Below, piece by piece: positions 8,177 to 9,479 of a stretch of 9,479 nucleotides of DNA. How positions within the stretch are numbered: the stretch's first letter is position 1; each line of letters opens with the position of its first letter. This DNA is from Pseudomonadota bacterium (GTDB lineage Bacteria > Pseudomonadota > Alphaproteobacteria > Rhizobiales > Xanthobacteraceae): assembly GCA_021823875.1 (NCBI GenBank), contig JAKAMD010000111.1, forward strand, positions 1 to 9,479. Direction: 5' to 3'. Position numbers and translations under genes: made by a program. The notes below the pieces were generated by a model. It saw only the letters and a list, made by a program, of their open reading frames with translations, made no database searches and was not told the origin of the DNA.

Positions 8177-8223
8177 CGCATGTACTTTTCCGAAATCAGG
8201 TTCCCACTTTTCGGGATCATGCG
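8177..8223 (+). repeat. REP-like palindromic intergenic repeat
   Basis: The 84-bp gap between the PAP2 and GT2 genes holds an imperfect palindrome. CGCATG (8177-8182) is matched by CATGCG (8218-8223), and the inner CCGAAA (8190-8195) can pair with TTTTCGGG (8208-8215). Read on the minus strand it contains AAAAGTGGGAACC flanked by GCATGATCCCG, which matches my recollection of an abundant short intergenic element in Bradyrhizobium, Rhodopseudomonas and related genomes. If transcribed it would fold into a hairpin and might stabilise or process the mRNA; there is no T-run, so it is not an obvious terminator. Confidence 0.65.
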
Positions 8224-8255
8224 CTAAGAAGCGCCCAGACAGGGCTCGCAAGACC

Positions 8256-8987
8256 ATGACCCCAAGCAACCCGGCCATTTCGGTCGTTGTGCCGGTGCGC
8301 AATGAAGCCGGCAATATCGAACCGCTGGTGATGGAAATCGCCGCTGCGCTCGACGGCCAGTGGGCTTTCGAGGTGGTCTACGTCAATGACGGCTCGACCG
8401 ACGGCACCGAGGCCGAGTTGCAGCACTTGGCGGCGCAGTTCCCCTGGTTCCGCCGGGTGCGGCACAAACAGTCCTGCGGGCAATCGGCGGCAGTGCGCTC
8501 GGGCGTTGCGGCCGCGCGCGGTGCCATCGTCGTCACCCTCGATGGCGACGGGCAGAACGACCCGAAATTCGTTCCGGCCATGATCCGGGCGCTGGAGGCG
8601 GACGCCCCGCGCATGGGTCTGATCGCGGGCCAGCGCGTCGGCCGCAAGGCGAGCTGGTTCAAGAAGATGCAGTCGCGCATTGCCAATGCCGTGCGCGGCG
8701 CGGTGCTGCGCGACGGCACCCGGGACACCGGCTGCGGCTTGAAGGCGTTTCGCCGCGACGTGTTCCTCAACCTGCCATATTTCGATGGCTTGCATCGTTT
8801 CCTGCCGGCGCTGGTGCGGCGGGAAGGTTACGAGATCGGTTACGTGGACGTGGTCGACCGGCTGCGGAGAGCGGGCGTGTCGAACTACGGCCTGTGGGAC
8901 CGGCTGTGGGTCGGCATTCTTGATCTGGCCGGCGTATGGTGGCTGATCCGCCGCAGGAAGCGGGTACCTGAGGTTTCGGAGGACTAG
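8256..8987 (+). CDS. Family 2 glycosyltransferase, polyprenyl-phosphate sugar synthase-like (DPM1/ArnC type)
   Basis: This 243-residue GT-A enzyme probably transfers a sugar from a nucleotide donor to polyprenyl phosphate on the cytoplasmic face. Motifs: ISVVVPVRNEAGNIEPL (8-24) opens the Rossmann-like fold, AsnAspGlySerThrAsp at 44-49 binds the nucleotide, Asp96-Gly-Asp98 in DGDGQNDP is the metal-binding DxD-type site, and DTGCGLKAFRRDVF (157-170) with the following LHRFLPAL is typical of dolichyl/undecaprenyl-phosphate sugar synthases. Unlike ArnC or GtrB it lacks the C-terminal pair of membrane helices. Only one short hydrophobic stretch (216-231, then RRRKR) is left, as in single-domain DPM1 enzymes, so it may sit peripherally on the membrane or bind a membrane partner. 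The likely partner is the LAB_N protein just downstream. The ribosome site is weak (AGGG about 12 nt before the ATG). The sugar is not identifiable. Confidence 0.85.
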   Translation: MTPSNPAISVVVPVRNEAGNIEPLVMEIAAALDGQWAFEVVYVNDGSTDGTEAELQHLAAQFPWFRRVRHKQSCGQSAAVRSGVAAARGAIVVTLDGDGQNDPKFVPAMIRALEADAPRMGLIAGQRVGRKASWFKKMQSRIANAVRGAVLRDGTRDTGCGLKAFRRDVFLNLPYFDGLHRFLPALVRREGYEIGYVDVVDRLRRAGVSNYGLWDRLWVGILDLAGVWWLIRRRKRVPEVSED

Positions 8988-9039
8988 CGGGCGGTTGCGA
9001 CAAGCGGCAAGCGGTTGTTGGACGGGATCGCGCGCATCT

Positions 9040-9044
9040 AAGGA
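9040..9044 (+). promoter_or_regulatory. Shine-Dalgarno of the LAB_N gene
   Basis: AAGGA lies 8 nt before the ATG at 9053 in an AT-richer patch (TAAGGAATAAACTT). It is the clearest ribosome binding site in the window and fixes the start of the downstream gene. Confidence 0.7.
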
Positions 9045-9052
9045 ATAAACTT

Positions 9053-9385
9053 ATGCTGATCGATTTGGCCCGCTCCGTGGGCGGCTATCTGCACGACGTG
9101 TTCGTCACCCGCCTCGATGCCTGGGTGATGCTCGGCTTTGTGGCGCAGGCCTTCTTTACCGCGCGGTTCGCTGTGCAATGGATCGCCTCGGAACGCGCGC
9201 GCAAGAGCGTGGTGCCGGTCTCGTTCTGGATGCTCTCGCTCGGCGGCGGCGTCCTGCTGTTTACCTATGCGCTCTACCGCCACGATCCGGTTTTCATCGT
9301 GGGGCAGGGCTTTGGCGTCTTTGTCTACTTACGCAACTTACACTTCGTCCTGCGCGAACGCCGCGCCACGCTTGGCGCGGGCTGA
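9053..9385 (+). CDS. Small membrane protein with lipid A biosynthesis N-terminal (LAB_N) domain
   Basis: This 110-residue protein is nearly all LAB_N domain (the family Pfam calls lipid A biosynthesis, N-terminal). The recognisable run is TARFAVQWIASERARKSVVP (37-56), then FWMLSLGGGVLLFTYALYR (58-76), then DPVFIVGQGFG and VYLRNLHF. Three hydrophobic segments (about 24-45, 57-74 and 80-97) suggest a three-helix membrane protein. Its biochemical role is not settled; it recurs beside DPM1-like glycosyltransferases and ArnT-like transferases, and I infer it anchors the GT2 or helps handle the lipid-linked sugar. Start chosen from the strong AAGGA site. It is separated from the GT2 by 65 bp, in which I see only a short direct repeat (GCGGTTG). 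The stop faces a convergent gene 6 bp away. Confidence 0.82.
   Translation: MLIDLARSVGGYLHDVFVTRLDAWVMLGFVAQAFFTARFAVQWIASERARKSVVPVSFWMLSLGGGVLLFTYALYRHDPVFIVGQGFGVFVYLRNLHFVLRERRATLGAG
9361..9380. terminator. Possible bidirectional hairpin at the convergent gene ends
   Basis: CCGCGCCA (9361-9368) and TGGCGCGG (9373-9380) form a perfect 8-bp, GC-rich stem with a 4-nt loop, inside the last codons of the LAB_N gene and 11 bp beyond the stop of the minus-strand gene. Placement suits a shared terminator. No T-tract follows on either strand, so it is not a canonical intrinsic terminator and could be chance in GC-rich coding DNA. Confidence 0.3.
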
Positions 9386-9391
9386 GTTGCG

Positions 9392-9479
9392 TTAAGACGC
9401 CGCCTTGAGCGCCGCGAAACCGCGCTCGAGATCCGCGATCAGATCGCCGGGATCTTCCAGCCCGATATGGAAACGCAAG
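9392..9479 (-). CDS. metC: Cystathionine beta-lyase-like PLP enzyme, C-terminal end only
   Basis: Read on the minus strand, the last 28 codons visible before TAA give LRFHIGLEDPGDLIADLERG and then FAALKAAS. The pattern R-[FS]-x-[IV]-G-[LI]-E-D-x-x-DL-x-x-DL is the end of Cys/Met-metabolism PLP enzymes (transsulfuration family). The RFHIGLED version is what I associate with alphaproteobacterial cystathionine beta-lyase, which splits cystathionine to homocysteine, pyruvate and ammonia. Only the tail is here, so the active-site lysine and exact specificity (beta-lyase versus gamma-synthase or gamma-lyase) cannot be checked. It converges on the LAB_N gene and is probably unrelated to it in function. 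Confidence 0.7.
   Translation of the reverse strand, partial: LRFHIGLEDPGDLIADLERGFAALKAAS

Noticed and set aside
8988..9039. GCGGTTG direct repeat between the GT2 and LAB_N genes
   Set aside because: Two 7-bp copies in GC-rich spacer are likely chance.

Overview
The window is high-GC DNA (about two-thirds G+C by eye), densely coded on the + strand. It looks like an alphaproteobacterium of the order Rhizobiales (Hyphomicrobiales), probably from the Bradyrhizobium/Rhodopseudomonas/Xanthobacteraceae neighbourhood. The basis is codon use, the style of the proteins, and a 47-bp palindromic intergenic repeat (8177-8223) whose core resembles one I recall from that group. The genus cannot be fixed from this window.

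Region 1 (1-5481) is an envelope defence and repair module: a bacterial alpha-2-macroglobulin (YfhM type, thioester CSEQ present) whose 5' end lies outside the window, followed by pbpC (penicillin-binding protein 1C) with an ATGA stop/start overlap. This pairing is classic: the macroglobulin traps proteases and PBP1C is thought to repair the wall behind it. The macroglobulin gene carries one in-frame amber codon (TAG, 1526-1528) about 520 nt before its thioester, while the rest of the frame stays open and conserved to its normal end. As written it is a pseudogene, a very recent nonsense mutation, a recoded gene or a sequence error.

Region 2 (5590-9385) is a second envelope module: an ArnT-like (PMT_2/GT83-type) membrane glycosyltransferase, a PAP2 lipid phosphatase overlapping it by one base, the palindromic repeat, a DPM1-like family 2 glycosyltransferase, and a small LAB_N-domain membrane protein. 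Together they suggest making a polyprenyl-phosphate-linked sugar in the cytoplasm and transferring it to lipid A, LPS core or another envelope lipid on the periplasmic side, with the phosphatase trimming lipid phosphate or recycling carrier. The sugar and acceptor cannot be read from sequence.

Region 3 (9392-9479) is the C-terminal end of a convergent minus-strand gene, probably cystathionine beta-lyase (metC-like), whose stop is 6 bp from the LAB_N stop. No tRNA, rRNA, CRISPR array, insertion sequence or phage gene was seen. No gene-free stretch exceeds about 110 bp. No wholly new system is evident; the best leads are the interrupted macroglobulin and the lipid-glycosylation cassette.
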